10,041 nt of DNA from an uncultured Selenomonadaceae bacterium (GTDB lineage: Bacteria; Bacillota; Negativicutes; Selenomonadales; Selenomonadaceae), in NCBI GenBank assembly GCA_905233325.1, contig CAJODU010000045.1:1-10041 (forward strand), written 5' to 3'. This document shows, piece by piece, positions 1-7,043 of the stretch. Numbering within the stretch: position 1 is the stretch's first letter; each line of letters begins with the position of its first letter. Under the pieces are notes generated by a model. The model was not told the DNA's origin, did not search any database, and was given only the letters and a program-made list of their open reading frames with translations. A program made the position numbers and the translations under genes.

Positions 1-98
1 ATAATATACATAAAATCAATTCTAATAACTGTCGCTGGGCAACTATGAAGGAGCAAGCTGCAAATAGGCGCAGTTCAAAAAGGAGGAGCGAATTTTGA
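1..98 (+). CDS. C-terminal end of an HNH (AP2/HNH-type) endonuclease, 5' end outside window
   Basis: The frame starting at base 3 is open from the window edge to the TGA at 96-98 and reads about 31 residues. It contains NCRWATMKEQAANRRSS, which closely matches the C-terminal signature (NCRWAT-x-KEQ-xx-NRR) that I know from phage and homing-type HNH/AP2 endonucleases. The catalytic His-Asn-His part would lie upstream and cannot be seen, so activity cannot be judged. The last codons carry the polymerase ribosome binding site (AAGGAGG, 80-86). The stop codon overlaps the TTG start of the polymerase (TTGA, 95-98), so the two genes look translationally coupled. Free-standing HNH genes commonly sit next to phage polymerase genes. 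The family assignment rests on one short motif. Confidence 0.6.
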   Translation, partial: NIHKINSNNCRWATMKEQAANRRSSKRRSEF

Positions 99-2098
99 TT
101 ATTCATTTGGATTTTGAAACATTTTCCAGCGTTCCAATAGCAAAAGCTGGAGCATACAAATATGTTTCAAGCAATGACTTTGAAATTTTGCTCTGTGCTT
201 ACAGTGTAGATAATGCACCTGTTGAAATAATAGATTTGACGGAACCGGAAGGCAAAATTAAATTTGACACATCTATTAAAGATTTAATATTTCGACCAGA
301 TAGTATTATTTCCGCATATAATGCAGCCTTTGAAGCAGCTTGTATATCAAAGTATTTTGGAGTGGAAATCACGAAAGCATACGCTGCTAAATTTAGGTGT
401 ACAATGCTTCACGGTCTGTATTGCGGATTTACTGCCGGACTGGACGCAACAGGTAAAGCACTTGGACTTCCTGAAGATAAGCGCAAATTAGCCACAGGCA
501 AAGCACTGATTCGGTACTTCTGTATTCCTTGCGCTCCAACAAAAGTTAATGGTGGAAGGACAAGAAATTATCCGAAACACGACCCTGACAAATGGAATCT
601 GTTCAAGGAATACTGCGTTGGTGACGTTGTGACTGAAATGGAGATTGAGCGCAAGCTGTCCAATTTCCCTGTCTCTGATGATGTTCAAAAGCAATGGGAA
701 ACCGACCTCAGAATCAATTCACGAGGCGTAGCTGTCGATATGGACTTGGTTCACGGTGCGCTCAATATCGCCAACAGCAGTAGAGATAAGCTGATGAATG
801 AAGCAATCAAAATCACGGGGCTTGAAAATCCTAATAGCGTGTCTCAGCTTTCAAGTTGGCTCGAAACGGAAACAGATGAAAAGATTTACGATTTGCGAAA
901 AGACACAGTTGCACAAATGCTTAAACAGCGACTTGTCACAGGTGCGGCAGAAAGAATACTGCAAATCCGTCAAGAGCTTGGAAAAACCAGCACCAAGAAA
1001 TATGACGCTATCGAAACTGCAGTATGCGACGACCAACGTGTGAGGGGCTTGCTACAGTTCTATGGTGCGAATCGAACAGGAAGATGGGCTGGACGTTTAG
1101 TGCAGGTGCAAAATTTGGCAAGAACTTACATTGACGTTAAACAGTTGCCGTTGGCGAGAGAAATTGTCAAACACTGTGAAGGCGATAAGCTGAATGTTTT
1201 GTTTGGGTCAGTTATGAATACGCTCTCTCAGCTTATTAGAACATCTTTTATAGCTGCTGAAGGCAAAACACTTGTAGACGCTGATTTCTCAAGTATTGAA
1301 GCGAGAGTTATAGCGTGGCTTGCACAAGAAGAATGGGTGCTTGATGTCTTCAGAACTCACGGCAAGATTTATGAAGCAACTGCAAGTCAAATGTTTGGGG
1401 TGCCGATTGATAAAATCAAAAAGGGCAATCCCGAATATGCACTCAGGCAGCGCGGCAAAGTAGCAACTCTTGCGCTCGGTTATCAGGGTGGTGTTGGAGC
1501 ACTCATCGCGATGGGCGCACTTGATATGGGCATACCTGAAGAAGATTTACAAGATATTGTTTCAAGATGGAGGCAAGCCAACAGGCGGATTGTAGAACTT
1601 TGGTATAAAGTTGAGGGAGCAGCAGTGTCAGTCATTCAAACAGGTCAGCAGACTGGCGTGAATGGCTTGATTTTCACAAGAGAATTTGACCTTGAAAACG
1701 ATTTGGACTTTTTGACAATCAGATTGCCGAGTGGAAGGAAACTTTACTATGCACACCCTGAGATTGACCAGAATCAGTGGGGCAGACCGATAATTCTTTA
1801 TCAGGGTGTTAATCAGACCACTAAGCAATGGACGACACTTGAAACGTATGGCGGAAAGCTCGTTGAGAATCTGGTTCAAGCCATTGCAAGAGATTGTTTG
1901 GCAGTGGCTATCGAAAGTCTTGAAAAAGCAGGTTATCCGATAGTGTTTCACGTTCACGATGAAGTTGTTATTGAGTGCCCAAGAGACAAAGCAGACCTCG
2001 ATAGGGTGGTTGAAATTATGACAACACCGATAGATTGGGCGCAGGGACTGCCTGTCAATGCTGATGGCTGGGTTGGTGACTTCTTCAGGAAGGATTGA
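95..2098 (+). CDS. Phage family A DNA polymerase with 3'-5' exonuclease domain
   Basis: Replicative DNA polymerase of the phage type: 667 residues, no 5' nuclease domain, normal length for this group. The N-terminal proofreading domain shows Exo I D6-x-E8 (LDFETFS), an Exo II-like N76-AAF-E80 (Glu where E. coli Pol I has Asp), and Exo III Y173-x3-D177. The polymerase domain shows motif A at D397-FSSIEAR, motif B R451-x3-K455-x7-Y463 followed by QGG, and motif C H621-D622-E623. All catalytic acids are present, so it should be active. The start is TTG at 95, chosen because AAGGAGG (80-86) lies 8 bases upstream and the residues after it match the usual beginning of this family. The start overlaps the stop of the upstream HNH frame. 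It is the first core gene of the replication module, which also has its own primase-helicase. Confidence 0.96.
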   Translation: MIIHLDFETFSSVPIAKAGAYKYVSSNDFEILLCAYSVDNAPVEIIDLTEPEGKIKFDTSIKDLIFRPDSIISAYNAAFEAACISKYFGVEITKAYAAKFRCTMLHGLYCGFTAGLDATGKALGLPEDKRKLATGKALIRYFCIPCAPTKVNGGRTRNYPKHDPDKWNLFKEYCVGDVVTEMEIERKLSNFPVSDDVQKQWETDLRINSRGVAVDMDLVHGALNIANSSRDKLMNEAIKITGLENPNSVSQLSSWLETETDEKIYDLRKDTVAQMLKQRLVTGAAERILQIRQELGKTSTKKYDAIETAVCDDQRVRGLLQFYGANRTGRWAGRLVQVQNLARTYIDVKQLPLAREIVKHCEGDKLNVLFGSVMNTLSQLIRTSFIAAEGKTLVDADFSSIEARVIAWLAQEEWVLDVFRTHGKIYEATASQMFGVPIDKIKKGNPEYALRQRGKVATLALGYQGGVGALIAMGALDMGIPEEDLQDIVSRWRQANRRIVELWYKVEGAAVSVIQTGQQTGVNGLIFTREFDLENDLDFLTIRLPSGRKLYYAHPEIDQNQWGRPIILYQGVNQTTKQWTTLETYGGKLVENLVQAIARDCLAVAIESLEKAGYPIVFHVHDEVVIECPRDKADLDRVVEIMTTPIDWAQGLPVNADGWVGDFFRKD

Positions 2099-2104
2099 TT
2101 TGAA

Positions 2105-2323
2105 ATGCCTATAGTTGGAATAATTGTCGCACTAATTGTCAGTTTTGTCTTAATAGGCGTTAGCGGCATAACCTATGTGATAACTTGCGTACAAGTAGCC
2201 TCAAATGGAGTGACGCTTGATGAAATTACGTTCCTTCAAAATTTTAGAACAGTAGCTGATGTAGTGATTGGATTTGAGACTTTTATCATTGCGACATTTC
2301 TTGCAATGAATAAACTCAGATAA
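2105..2323 (+). CDS. Small two-helix membrane protein, function unknown
   Basis: A 72-residue protein I do not recognise. Residues 4-30 are almost wholly hydrophobic (VGIIVALIVSFVLIGVSGI and on), and a second hydrophobic stretch covers about 52-68 and ends in NKLR. The loop between them holds the few charged residues (D39, E40, R48, D52). This predicts a two-pass inner membrane protein with short tails. The ATG at 2105 is 6 bases after the polymerase stop. AGGAAGG (2087-2093) inside the end of the polymerase gene is its likely ribosome binding site, with a rather long 11-base spacing. Small membrane proteins of unknown role are frequent in early phage operons. It could be a host-interaction or superinfection factor, but nothing in the sequence decides that. 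Confidence 0.65.
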   Translation: MPIVGIIVALIVSFVLIGVSGITYVITCVQVASNGVTLDEITFLQNFRTVADVVIGFETFIIATFLAMNKLR

Positions 2324-2360
2324 TGTATATGTTGTTTTTAACGAAAGGGGAGCCTGAAAA

Positions 2361-2990
2361 ATGAAAATTGTCAATCCGAGTGTGGAGATTATCACGCCGA
2401 TTAATGGTGCTGAAATTATGAAACATATCGAATCTTGCGGCAGAACTTGCTATAAGTCGGAAAGCAATATCACGGAAGATAGTGCTGCCAAGTTTGTACG
2501 CAGAATCATCAAACGCGGTCACGAGAGCGTACTGGAGCATTGCAGCTTGACAGTCAAATTCATTTGTGACAGAGGTGTAAGCCACGAGATTGTCCGCCAT
2601 AGAATAGCGAGCTACAGTCAGGAATCAACACGTTGGTGCGATTACAGCAGTGACAAGTTTGACGGAGAATTGAGCTTTATCAAGCCTTGCTTTTGGGAAG
2701 AAAATTCGCAGTATTACGATACTTGGAAATCGACAATGATGTGGATTGAGAAAATATATAAGGGTTATCGGAAATTTGGTGTGAAGCCTGAAGAAGCTCG
2801 TTCAATTTTGCCTAATTCGTTAAAAACTGAACTTGTGATGACGGCTAATCTCAGAGAATGGCGACATTTTCTCAAGCTCCGCACAGCGAAAGACGCACAC
2901 CCACAAATGCGTGAAGTTGCAAATATGCTGCTGGTGAAATTTAAAGAAGCTCTGCCGGTAGTGTTTGAGGACGTAGGTGATTCAGAATGA
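2361..2990 (+). CDS. thyX: Flavin-dependent thymidylate synthase ThyX
   Basis: Makes dTMP from dUMP using methylene-tetrahydrofolate and FAD/NADPH. It is unrelated to the classical ThyA and is a cytoplasmic homotetramer in known cases. The 209-residue length is normal. The signature RHR-x7-S is present at R79-H80-R81 to S89 (RHRIASYSQESTRW), and is preceded by the usual GHESVLEH segment (52-60). The C-terminal part carries the substrate-site region LPNSLKTELVMTANLREW and downstream HP-Q-R residues (AHPQMREVA). No key residue is missing. The start ATG at 2361 follows AAAGGGGAG (2344-2352) by 8 bases. Its stop overlaps the next start (ATGA, 2987-2990). Sitting between polymerase and primase genes, it most likely raises the thymidylate supply during phage replication. 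Confidence 0.96.
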   Translation: MKIVNPSVEIITPINGAEIMKHIESCGRTCYKSESNITEDSAAKFVRRIIKRGHESVLEHCSLTVKFICDRGVSHEIVRHRIASYSQESTRWCDYSSDKFDGELSFIKPCFWEENSQYYDTWKSTMMWIEKIYKGYRKFGVKPEEARSILPNSLKTELVMTANLREWRHFLKLRTAKDAHPQMREVANMLLVKFKEALPVVFEDVGDSE

Positions 2991-3223
2991 AAGGTAAGTT
3001 TCGCTACTGGGTATCTTACTTTTGCGAACTCAATTTGCCGGACAATGGACTTGGAATCAAGATGAACGGACACTTTGAGACAAAAGTTTATGAAATAACG
3101 CACCCTTTGACAACTGAATCAGAGGTTGAGTGCTTCGTCAGATACCTGCAACAAAAAGAGGGAAAAATGTGGAAAGTGCATTTACTGGCATTTTCTCTGA
3201 TGTATTTTGAAGGAAGTGATTGA
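2987..3223 (+). CDS. Unrecognised 78-residue phage protein, coupled to thyX
   Basis: I do not recognise the family. The protein is soluble-looking and rich in aromatic residues (FRYWVSYF at the N-terminus, MWKVHLLAFSLMYF near the C-terminus). The middle (LTTESEVECFVRYLQQKEGKMWKVHLL) resembles a helix followed by a strand. There is no signal peptide or clear membrane helix. The ATG overlaps the thyX stop in an ATGA, with AGGTGA (2975-2980) 6 bases upstream, so translation is probably coupled. That coupling and the gene packing are the main reasons to believe it is real. Confidence 0.7.
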   Translation: MKGKFRYWVSYFCELNLPDNGLGIKMNGHFETKVYEITHPLTTESEVECFVRYLQQKEGKMWKVHLLAFSLMYFEGSD

Positions 3224-3225
3224 AA

Positions 3226-3495
3226 ATGACTGACAACGATATGAATGAAATGCAGTGCCGTATTGATGAGTATAAAAAGCTGAAAATTGAATTAGGTGAC
3301 ATAAAGACAATCGCAAATATTGTTGAACAAAATAAGCAAGGAACTTTAAAAGGCTCGATTGCTATAGACAATGCCAGATTGATTGGAACCGCCATTCTCG
3401 ATTGGACTTCACAACACGAAGACGTGTATAACGCTTTTATGGAACTCGTAGAGAATCATCGCAGATTTGTTGAAGAATCCATTGAGGCTGTTTAG
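3226..3495 (+). CDS. Unrecognised 89-residue helical protein
   Basis: I do not recognise this protein. It is acidic and looks almost entirely helical: an N-terminal charged helix (MQCRIDEYKKLKIELGDIK), a middle region with small residues (GSIAIDNARLIGTAILDW), and a C-terminal amphipathic helix (VYNAFMELVENHRRFVEE). No membrane segment or metal-binding motif is visible. I chose ATG 3226 over the TTG at 3220 because AAGGAAG (3210-3216) is 9 bases from the ATG but only 3 from the TTG. If TTG were used, the gene would overlap the previous stop (TTGA). It lies in the unbroken run of early genes and follows the preceding gene by 2 bases. Confidence 0.7.
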   Translation: MTDNDMNEMQCRIDEYKKLKIELGDIKTIANIVEQNKQGTLKGSIAIDNARLIGTAILDWTSQHEDVYNAFMELVENHRRFVEESIEAV

Positions 3496-3507
3496 CAGGA
3501 GGGCAAT

Positions 3508-3744
3508 ATGATTATCAATGCTGAAAAATTTCTGCTTAGAATGACTTTTGAAGGTTTCATTCAATCGCTTGATGATAGTATTGAAAAAGAAATCTTTGAC
3601 GAAGCACTGGACGCATATTTCTATGGTCGCGGCAATAGAATTGCAACGGGTGTCATTTGGTTGACAGAAGAAGACCTCGTTAAAATAGCAGCGTTATCTC
3701 CTTCCGTTTGGAGAGAATTTTATCGACAACTTGAAGTCTATTAA
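3508..3744 (+). CDS. Unrecognised 78-residue acidic phage protein
   Basis: I do not recognise this protein. It is acidic, with a helical first half (FEGFIQSLDDSIEKEIFDEA), a Tyr/Gly-rich turn (YFYGRGNR), and a second half reading as a strand and two helices (TGVIWLTEEDLVKIAALS, then WREFYRQLEVY). It contains no cysteines, membrane helix or obvious catalytic motif. The start ATG has AGGAGGG (3497-3503) only 4 bases upstream. It begins 12 bases after the previous stop and is followed 22 bases later by the start of the next small gene, consistent with one operon. Confidence 0.7.
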   Translation: MIINAEKFLLRMTFEGFIQSLDDSIEKEIFDEALDAYFYGRGNRIATGVIWLTEEDLVKIAALSPSVWREFYRQLEVY

Positions 3745-3766
3745 ATAGAAAAGTGAGGTAATTCCA

Positions 3767-3883
3767 GTGACTAATATTTTGTATATCTTTATCGGTGTGG
3801 GTATTGGCTGGGTTGGTGCACTCATATTGACAGGATATTTCGATAAAGATGATAGGGGGATAGAAAAAAATGAAAAGAGCTGA
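3767..3883 (+). CDS. 38-residue single-helix membrane peptide, function unknown
   Basis: A short frame that begins with GTG at 3767 and ends with TGA at 3881-3883. It encodes a Gly-rich hydrophobic helix (ILYIFIGVGIGWVGALIL, residues 4-21) followed by a strongly charged tail (FDKDDRG, then IEKNEKS). This gives an N-out or N-in single-pass membrane peptide with a short cytoplasmic-type tail. GAGG (3755-3758) lies 8 bases before the GTG, and the frame fills what would otherwise be a 125-base gap between genes. It overlaps the start of the DUF6378-like gene by 14 bases. Gly-spaced mini membrane proteins of this size (for example the DUF3789 type) occur in Bacillota phages, but I cannot confirm membership. 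Confidence 0.6.
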   Translation: MTNILYIFIGVGIGWVGALILTGYFDKDDRGIEKNEKS

Positions 3884-4169
3884 AATTTTAGAAGCTGCCA
3901 GAAAATGCGTCTGCGGTGAAAGAGAAGAAGACTATGGAACGCCAGAGAATAACTTCAAGGCAATCGGTAAATTCTGGGGCGTGTACTTGAAATCAGCACA
4001 CCCTGAGATGAAAGGCTTGGGCAGAATTACCGCAAAAGACGTTGCCGTTATGATGGTGTTGTTCAAAACAGCTCGAATTGCCACCGGCACAGGAACCGAT
4101 GATTGCTTTGTTGATATTGCCGGATATGCTGCCTGTGGCGGCGAAATTATGGAGGGAAATGATGTTTAG
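3870..4169 (+). CDS. DUF6378-like phage protein
   Basis: A 99-residue protein matching the phage family I know as DUF6378. Visible hallmarks are GEREEDYGTPENNF (residues 16-29), an aromatic stretch (FWGVYL), then the core ITAKDVAVMMVLFKTARIA (53-71), and a C-terminal VDIAGYAACGGE. The function of the family is not established. The conserved D-x-A-x-MM helix and acidic residues recall small helical-bundle, MazG-like proteins, but that is only an impression. The start ATG at 3870 has AGGGGG (3854-3859) 10 bases upstream, and the gene overlaps both neighbours (14 bases upstream, 8 bases downstream). It is part of the same early transcript as ThyX and the primase-helicase. Confidence 0.85.
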   Translation: MKRAEILEAARKCVCGEREEDYGTPENNFKAIGKFWGVYLKSAHPEMKGLGRITAKDVAVMMVLFKTARIATGTGTDDCFVDIAGYAACGGEIMEGNDV

Positions 4170-4401
4170 AGAGCTACCTAAACCTTTAGAATGTTGGCAC
4201 CATTTCAGGGGCAACGACTACATCATTATTACAGTGGCTACAAATTGTACAAATGGTGGCGACCATCTGAGCTATGTAGTCTATAAGCGCATTGACTTGG
4301 ACAACATTTATATGCGTCGAGTTGACGAATTTATGTCCGAAGTTGACCATGAAAAATATCCCGACGTTATTCAAAAGTTCAGATTTGAAAAGAGGACGTG
4401 A
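4162..4401 (+). CDS. DUF1653-like protein
   Basis: A protein of 79 residues with the pattern of the DUF1653 family: an HFRGNDYIII opening, a central strand with VVYK, and the closing RRVDEFMSEVDHEKYPDVIQ followed by KFRFE. Members are small beta-rich proteins of unknown function found in bacteria and phages. The frame stays open upstream to 4078, but I place the start at ATG 4162, because GGAGGG (4151-4156) is 5 bases before it and only 2 bases before the ATG at 4159, and because the family begins near this point. It overlaps the DUF6378-like gene by 8 bases and the primase-helicase start by 4 (GTGA, 4398-4401), so translation is probably coupled through all three. Confidence 0.8.
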   Translation: MFRELPKPLECWHHFRGNDYIIITVATNCTNGGDHLSYVVYKRIDLDNIYMRRVDEFMSEVDHEKYPDVIQKFRFEKRT

Positions 4402-6824
4402 GTGAAGTGATGTACGATAGACAGATAATCATAACTGTTGGGAATAACAGACGTGCTATGAATTGGCAACCGCAGACACTTATGCTGTCGGAGTTCTATG
4501 AAAAGCTGCGTATTCCGGCACGTTCAACTGAAACAATGCAAGTTTATCTTGGTTTAAAAAAATCCGAGCAGGACGATTTAAAAGATGTTGGTGGTTTTGT
4601 AGCAGGTACGCTGGAAGGTTTCAGACGTAAAGCCGGTGCTGTTAAAGGGCGCGATTTAATTACGCTGGACTTTGACAATATTCCACCGAATGGCACGGAA
4701 GATATTTTAAAACGTGTCGAAGGCTTAGGTTGTGGTTATTGCGTTTATAGCACAAGGAAACACAGCCCTGCCACTCCGAGACTGAGAATACTCCTACCAT
4801 TCGACAGACAAGCCACAGCAGATGAATACGAACCCTGTGCAAGATATATGGCAGCGTGTATAGGTATTGAGTTTGCAGACCCTACGACTTTTGAAGCGTC
4901 AAGGCTTATGTATTTTCCAAGTGTATGTGCAGACGGTGATTATGTCTTCACATTTGGCGATAAACCGATGTTGTCTGTTGATGGACTGCTTGAAAAGATA
5001 AATAGCGAGTGGGGCAACTGGCACGATGTGATGAATTGGGTACAAGTACCGGGTTCAGAAAATATGTATCGAAAGCTGGCAGTTAAGCAAAGCGACCCAC
5101 TCACAAAGTCAGGCGTTGTAGGAGCATTTTGCCGAACTTACGACATCTATGGCGCAATGGAGACGTTTTTGGAAGGTATATATGAAGCTACAACAACGCC
5201 GGGCAGATATACTTATCTGGGCGGTAGTACGACAGGTGGGGCGATTGTTTATCAGGACGGATTGTTCTTGTATTCGCACCATTCGACAGACCCTTGCTGC
5301 GGCAGATTGGTTAATTCATTCGACCTTGTAAGATTGCATAAATTCGGAGACCTCGATAATGCTGTAGACTTGAAAACACCTACAAACAGGTTGCCGTCCT
5401 ATCAAGCTATGAGTGAGTTTGCAATCAAAGACAGCAAAGTATCACTACGACTGGCGAAGGAAAGAGCCGAATCAGCTATTGATGATTTTGGACAGCTCAA
5501 AGAAGAAGGCGATGACGAAGAAAGCCTGAATTGGACAACGAAGCTGGAACTGAATAATCAGACAGGTGCAATAAAACCGACGATTGATAATTTTAGAATC
5601 ATTCTTGAGAACGACCCGAATTTGAAAGGCAAGTTTGCACTTAATGAATTTGCAGGGCGCGGTGAAGTCTTAGGCACTTTGCCTTGGAACCCTTTGAAGC
5701 TAAGACGAGCGTGGACAGATAATGATAACTACGGCTTGTACTGGTATTTGGAGAAGGTGTACAACATGACAAATGGCGCAAAAATCGACGGAGCGTTGTC
5801 TCTGCACAGTGAAAAGCATAAATTCAACGATGTTGTAAATTATCTTAATTCACTTGTATGGGACGGCATACCGAGACTTGACACCTTGCTGGTCAATTAT
5901 CTTGGTGCTGTTGATTCTGATTATGTCAGAGCAGTTACACGAAAAGCATTTGTGGCAGCGGTCAAAAGAGCAATGGAACCCGGCTGTAAATACGATACAA
6001 TGCTGATTCTTGCAGGACCACAGGGGCTTGGAAAGTCAACCTTGCTTGATAAAATGAGTAAAGGTTGGTTTAGCGACAATATCAGGACATTTGAAGGCAA
6101 AGAAGCAAGTGAGCTTTTACAAGGCGTATGGCTGGTTGAAATAAGTGAGCTTGACGCTTTCAGAAAGAGCGATGAGGCGAGAATAAAGCAGTTCTTGAGC
6201 CAGCGGTCAGACAGGTTCAGGGCAGCTTACGGGCGTTATGTCCAAGAAGTACCACGCAGGTGCGTATTCTTTGGCACTACAAACCGAGATGAGTTCCTGA
6301 GAGACACTACAGGCAATAGACGTTTCTGGGCTGTAGATGTTGGCGTAAATCAGCCTACAAAAAATATCTGGAAGGACTTAGACGGAGATATTAACCAGCT
6401 TTGGGCTGAAGCAGTTATGCGCTGGAAAGTTGGCGAAGATTTGCACCTTTTGGGCGAAGTTGAGGTCACGTCAAAGGCAGTCCAAGAAGCTCACCGAGAG
6501 CAAAGTGCCAAAGAGGGCATAATTGCAGATTTCCTTGAAAAGTTCATACCTGCAGATTGGGTGCAGTGGTCTTTGGATAAGCGATTGATATTTTTGCACG
6601 GCGAGAATAGAGGCACGGAGAATTTGGTCAAACGTGATAGGGTTTGCGCTTTAGAAGTGTGGTGTGAAGCCTTTGGTGGACAAGCCAAAGATTTCAAGCA
6701 GCACGAGGCACTTGAAATAAACAGCATTTTGAGAAAAATTGACGGCTGGGAAAAATCAGGCAAAAGTGCAAATTGCGGATATTGCGGAAGGCAAAGATAC
6801 TATAACCGAGTTGGAACAGAGTAA
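4398..6824 (+). CDS. Primase-helicase: AEP-like N-terminal domain plus VapE-type (SF3-like) ATPase
   Basis: 808 residues, the likely replication initiator. The N-terminal third looks like an archaeo-eukaryotic-type primase: D91-F-D93 in LITLDFDN is the metal-binding motif I, S118-TRK-H122 followed by PRLRILLPF is motif II, and Asp/Glu residues follow near FADPTTFEASRLMY. The C-terminal part is the virulence-associated-E family ATPase: Walker A GPQGLGKST (540-548, K546), Walker B-like VWLVEISELD (577-586), sensor-type GTTN629, and GNR641-R642-FW as arginine-finger candidates. The family-typical Gly-Trp and YCGRQRYY tail is present, so the gene looks complete. I use GTG 4398 (GTGA overlap with the DUF1653-like stop). 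Its AGAGG (4391-4395) is only 2 bases away, so GTG 4407 or ATG 4410 are real alternatives that would remove 3-4 residues. The last codons run into the repeat array downstream. Confidence 0.93.
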   Translation: MSEVMYDRQIIITVGNNRRAMNWQPQTLMLSEFYEKLRIPARSTETMQVYLGLKKSEQDDLKDVGGFVAGTLEGFRRKAGAVKGRDLITLDFDNIPPNGTEDILKRVEGLGCGYCVYSTRKHSPATPRLRILLPFDRQATADEYEPCARYMAACIGIEFADPTTFEASRLMYFPSVCADGDYVFTFGDKPMLSVDGLLEKINSEWGNWHDVMNWVQVPGSENMYRKLAVKQSDPLTKSGVVGAFCRTYDIYGAMETFLEGIYEATTTPGRYTYLGGSTTGGAIVYQDGLFLYSHHSTDPCCGRLVNSFDLVRLHKFGDLDNAVDLKTPTNRLPSYQAMSEFAIKDSKVSLRLAKERAESAIDDFGQLKEEGDDEESLNWTTKLELNNQTGAIKPTIDNFRIILENDPNLKGKFALNEFAGRGEVLGTLPWNPLKLRRAWTDNDNYGLYWYLEKVYNMTNGAKIDGALSLHSEKHKFNDVVNYLNSLVWDGIPRLDTLLVNYLGAVDSDYVRAVTRKAFVAAVKRAMEPGCKYDTMLILAGPQGLGKSTLLDKMSKGWFSDNIRTFEGKEASELLQGVWLVEISELDAFRKSDEARIKQFLSQRSDRFRAAYGRYVQEVPRRCVFFGTTNRDEFLRDTTGNRRFWAVDVGVNQPTKNIWKDLDGDINQLWAEAVMRWKVGEDLHLLGEVEVTSKAVQEAHREQSAKEGIIADFLEKFIPADWVQWSLDKRLIFLHGENRGTENLVKRDRVCALEVWCEAFGGQAKDFKQHEALEINSILRKIDGWEKSGKSANCGYCGRQRYYNRVGTE

Positions 6825-6836
6825 CAGACGGAACAG
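6813..6836 (+). repeat. Iteron cluster A1 (plus orientation, 3 copies)
   Basis: GGAACAG at 6813-6819, GTAACAG at 6821-6827 and GGAACAG at 6830-6836, spaced 8 and 9 bases. The cluster spans the stop codon of the primase-helicase. Its elements are complementary to the minus cluster 6894-6923 in the same nested order: CGGAACAG/CTGTTCCG, GTAACA/TGTTAC, GGAACA/TGTTCC. Confidence 0.8.
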
Positions 6837-6855
6837 TGTTTTTGAAACTTTTGGA

Positions 6856-6886
6856 AAATCAGGCGATTTTGAGAAGTTTGAGAAAA
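6856..6886 (+). repeat. Repeat B, copy 2 (long form)
   Basis: AAATCAGGC followed by GATTTTGAGAAGTTTGAGAA. The same stretch recurs at 7003-7032 with one indel and a few substitutions over about 31 bases. It lies in the loop between A clusters 6813-6836 and 6894-6923. Confidence 0.8.
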
Positions 6887-6893
6887 TTCTTGA

Positions 6894-6923
6894 CTGTTCC
6901 GATGTGTGTTACAAGTTTGTTCC
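6894..6923 (-). repeat. Iteron cluster A2 (minus orientation, 3 copies)
   Basis: CTGTTCC at 6894-6900, GTGTTAC at 6906-6912 and TTGTTCC at 6917-6923. These are reverse complements of the A element, and the middle copy carries the same variant (GTAACA) as the middle copy of cluster 6813-6836. That makes the two clusters an interrupted inverted repeat with a 57-base centre. Confidence 0.75.
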
Positions 6924-6960
6924 GTTGCCAACGCCTTCACAACGGCGTTTAAGGGAAAAT

Positions 6961-6983
6961 GGAACAGAGGAACAGATGAACAG
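6961..6983 (+). repeat. Iteron cluster A3 (plus orientation, 3 copies)
   Basis: GGAACAG at 6961 and 6969 and TGAACAG at 6977, in an exact 8-base period, each followed by A or AG. GAACAGAG (6962-6969) is complementary to 7155-7162 and TGAACAG (6977-6983) to 7145-7151, in nested order. Confidence 0.8.
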
Positions 6984-7002
6984 AGAAAAAAGACTTTTTC
7001 TG

Positions 7003-7032
7003 AAATCAGGCAATTAGAGAAGTTTGAGAAAA
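7003..7032 (+). repeat. Repeat B, copy 3 (long form)
   Basis: AAATCAGGC then AATTAGAGAAGTTTGAGAA. It is a direct repeat of 6856-6886 and stands 19 bases after the plus A cluster, the same distance as the other long copy. Confidence 0.8.
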
Positions 7033-7043
7033 GTTAAAAATTC

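Noticed and set aside
798..1043. Open frame inside the polymerase gene on the plus strand, and similar long frames on the minus strand across the window
   Set aside because: They have no ribosome binding sites or recognisable protein features and lie within well-supported genes.
4078..4161. Upstream extension of the DUF1653-like gene to ATG 4078
   Set aside because: It lies wholly inside the DUF6378-like gene, has no ribosome binding site, and the added residues do not belong to the DUF1653 pattern.
6930..6949. Hairpin AACGCC / GGCGTT as an intrinsic terminator
   Set aside because: The stem is only 6 pairs with an 8-base loop and is followed by TAAGGG, not a T-run. It may contribute to local structure only.
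6739..7017. 92-codon frame overlapping the end of the primase-helicase and running through the first repeats
   Set aside because: No ribosome binding site at its ATG, it starts inside the primase-helicase gene, and its downstream half merely translates the repeat elements (two B copies give the same Lys-Ser-Gly words). I consider it a by-product of the repeats.
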